Source of the DNA: Amoeboaphelidium protococcarum
Taxonomy: Eukaryota > Aphelidiomycota > Aphelidea
Direction: 5' to 3'
Assembly (NCBI GenBank): GCA_023515745.1
Contig: JALECJ010000022.1
Location: 62,001-126,000 of the forward strand
Length of the DNA stretch: 64,000 bases
In this document: piece after piece, positions 62,098-64,000 of the stretch
How positions within the stretch are numbered: the first letter of the stretch is position 1
Layout of the letters: each line of letters opens with the position of its first letter
Notes under the pieces: model-generated
Database searches by the model: none
What the model was told of the DNA's origin: nothing
Seen by the model: the letters and a program-made list of their open reading frames with translations, nothing else
Position numbers and translations under genes: made by a program

Positions 62098-63344
62098 TCA
62101 ATAGGAAGGAGGATATTACCTAGAGGAAGTGCCTGTGATTTTCGCGTTAGCATTAGACTTGTCATCCCTCTGGACTGCAGCCAGAATTCCATTTAGTTGT
62201 GCAAATGATAACAATCTCCTCAAGTCTAAATGTCTGACAAGCTCGTGATGTTCTTTAGTCACAGCCTCAATGCTCTTGCCACCAGAGAACGATCTGAATA
62301 AAGCAGAGACATCTTCTATAGTCACTTAAGTATTGCGCGTTGCATTATCATCTTTGTCCGTAATATGCTCTGGTAAGCTGAACTTCAAACAATCAGACAA
62401 TACATTATAATCTTACAGCACCGACTTAGACACCAGGTAGAGTTGAGTCTTACCTACACCACACGGTTCAATCATTTTCACGAGACCCATCGAGACAAAA
62501 TGCTTTATACACAATTCCACCAGTTCTACTTGAATGCCACACTTCTTTGCGATCTGTGAAATACTTAGCACTCCATCTATGAGCGGAAGAACGCGTTAGA
62601 CAGTCAGATCAACAAATTCATCCATTACCAGATGTTATTATGTTTATTATTCCAATCCACTACCATAATCATCGTCTTCATTATTTATAATTTCCATCAA
62701 AACTGGAACTTGATGTACTTGAATTTTCTGATCTGATATCAATGTTACATCTTCATCAGCACTACTATTTAGCATGTAGGATGGGATTTAAATAGTCAGC
62801 GGTATAGATTCATCCAATTGACAAATCAACTCCCCGCCTTCATTGAGTTGCTGCTGTACGTAATACATAAATTGCTATAGTTATTTTTACTGAATTTCTG
62901 ATGATAAATTAAATATAAATCCAGAATTATGTTCCAAATATTCGAGATAGTAGGCAATACGACGTGCCGCAAATATGTATGCTTCCAACTTAAAGAGCCA
63001 CCTGCATTAATCTTCGCCATCCAGCACGAGACACAGATTAAATAACATGGAATTACGTTCATACTTGGAATCTTGAATAAGCATAGGATATCCCACGATA
63101 ACATACTGCTCTGTTCTAGCCACACAGTCGCGTCTTGTCAACTCGTGCTTCGGTATCAACTAATCAGACACCAAGTCGAATACAGCTGCTCGTCTACCAT
63201 CCGCAGTCAGTCGTCCCTCCGTGCTCAATGCAATCTGAGGTCCTACAATTAAATTTTAAAATACAAATGTTTCTAGTAAACAATTAGATGCTCATGCTTA
63301 CCTTACACCAGATGGAATTCCGTGAACCAAACTTCTTCAATCAT
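62098..63344 (-). CDS. NPRL2: NPRL2 GATOR1/SEACIT subunit
   Basis: 395 residues in exons 63302-63344 and 62098-63242 with a 59-nt intron. WFTEFHLVQGPQIA, VFDLVSDQLIPK, EQYVIVGYPMLI, ERNSMLFNLCLVLD and LEAYIFAARRIAYYLEYLE follow the NPRL2 longin-like part; VDLTVQRVLPLIDGVLSISQIAKK is the winged-helix part and LRRLLSFAQLNGIL the C-terminal signature. With NPRL3 and DEPDC5 it inhibits TORC1 on amino-acid loss. The end is taken at the first in-frame TGA; a 3' intron at 62119 is possible but unneeded. Confidence 0.88.
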
Positions 63345-63491
63345 TTTAACGGCAGTCTTACACCTATTACTGAAGGATTCTCTCTCACTGAAAAGTCTTC
63401 TGATCTGCGGTAAACGTCGCTGAACGCTGAAACGCGCCGATTTCTTTCTACTTTGGGCACAATCAATGATCTACGGATTCTTATATGAAGA
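63345..63491. promoter_or_regulatory. Short bidirectional promoter
   Basis: 147 bp between divergent NPRL2 and INTS3-like starts. It holds GAAACGCGCCGATTTC near 63430, a good match to an E2F/MBF-type site. Confidence 0.5.
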
Positions 63492-64000
63492 ATGGTGTTT
63501 GCAAGTTAAATATTAGCGTATGATTAATTTCAAGAGCGGAATGCTTTAGATCAGGTAAGGTGTCAGTGTTAATATTTCAAATAGCCTAGACGTAATATTT
63601 TGTAGGAGTTGGAGCGTGATTATCAGAAATTGAATGCCTTGGTGAATGGATAGAGTGCCATGCAGATTTAGTAATTACTTTCGAATGTGGTGCAAGACGC
63701 GTCTAGACACTCTGAGGTTATGAACGGTATTCTGTATGGAATGCTAACTGATGCCCAGTTGGAGGATTAGTACATGCAAGTAATTCAATTGTGCGTCAAA
63801 GATAATTATGAACATTTGGTGAAATAGCTCAACTCTTTCACTGGTCAATTGTATTGGAAGTTGTTGTAAAATTCTCGTGGATTATTGCACATCCTAGTGA
63901 GATTTCTGGTCGAAAAGAAGGCGTATAATGTCAATAGTCTTTTACTGAATTTATTAAAGAATGTCAATGGGACATCTCTAAGATCTAATGCGAATGAGTT
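63492..64000 (+). CDS. INTS3: Integrator subunit 3-like protein, 5' part
   Basis: Partial: runs off the window. Exon 1 is 63492-63554, exon 2 starts 63606 after a 51-nt GTAAGG...TGTAG intron. After a short coiled coil (ERDYQKLNALV) the text reads VMNGILYGMLTDAQLEDQYM, VKDNYEHLVKQLN, QLYWKLLQNSRGLLHILVRFL and VNSLLLNLLK, matching the order of motifs in the INTS3 N-terminal helical domain (GLLYTVLTEP, LVWLVRELVK). INTS3 belongs to Integrator and the SOSS complex. Many fungi lack Integrator. Confidence 0.65.

Noticed and set aside
1-64000. Ciliate origin, suggested by the code
   Set aside because: Velvet, Reg1-like, Axl2-like and fungal-type C2H2 genes, moderate GC and dense multi-gene layout do not fit known ciliate macronuclear genomes; no telomere repeats are seen.

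Overview
The window is nuclear DNA of a eukaryote that reads UAA and UAG as glutamine and uses only UGA as stop (the code 6 pattern). Under the standard code almost every gene looks shattered. Under UAR=Gln about 30 complete genes appear, all ending in TGA. The assignment to Gln is fixed by conserved positions: the Q of the DNA ligase I motif ERAQIH (TAG), both Q of MOB1 WVQxQLD (TAA, TAG), PLQELI in MOB1 (TAA), the Q before W in an SNF2 helicase motif (TAA) and DGQPFF in photolyase (TAG).

The gene content points to the fungal side of the opisthokonts rather than to a ciliate. There is a complete velvet-domain regulator, a Reg1-like PP1 regulator with a DUF1752-type segment, an Axl2-like polarity protein, a C2H2 factor with an LPSIS motif, a Dsf2-like Sel1 protein and a SHPRH/Irc20 helicase. 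Genes that many derived fungi have lost are also present (an INTS3-like Integrator subunit, aprataxin, a possible SYCP2-like protein). An early-branching holomycotan such as an aphelid or a chytrid-grade lineage fits best; this is inference. MIC10 and a protein with a mitochondrial presequence show a conventional mitochondrion. Introns are mostly 44-90 nt, start GTAAG/GTACG/GTATG and end almost always in TGTAG; many genes have none.

Layout. 0.2-16.6 kb: ATG1-like kinase, aprataxin, MOB1, small acidic protein, velvet factor, BTB protein, putative SYCP2-like protein, RIO1 kinase, an unresolved 1.5-kb stretch, RPS13. 16.9-33.5 kb: subtilisin-like protease, photolyase, RRM protein, C2H2 factor, SHPRH-like helicase with an apparent frameshift, EF-hand membrane protein, MIC10, a kinase with a signal peptide, Reg1-like PP1 regulator. 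33.9-46.4 kb: a tandem array of five related genes with an F-box-like N-terminus and a long unrecognised C-terminus, one of them frameshifted. 46.8-64 kb: an unknown protein, Sel1 protein, 2H phosphoesterase-like protein, mitochondrial neugrin/RRG9-like protein, RPL37, WBP2-like GRAM protein, F-box/LRR protein, SPC25, DNA ligase I, Axl2-like protein, aminoacylase-1, NPRL2 and the start of INTS3.

The hexamer ACGCGT, the MluI cell-cycle box bound by MBF in fungi, occurs about 36 times by eye, several times more than composition predicts, often in presumptive promoters. Cell-cycle and DNA-maintenance genes are frequent (SPC25, LIG1, MOB1, APTX, photolyase, SHPRH), but they are mixed with unrelated housekeeping genes and do not form one pathway.
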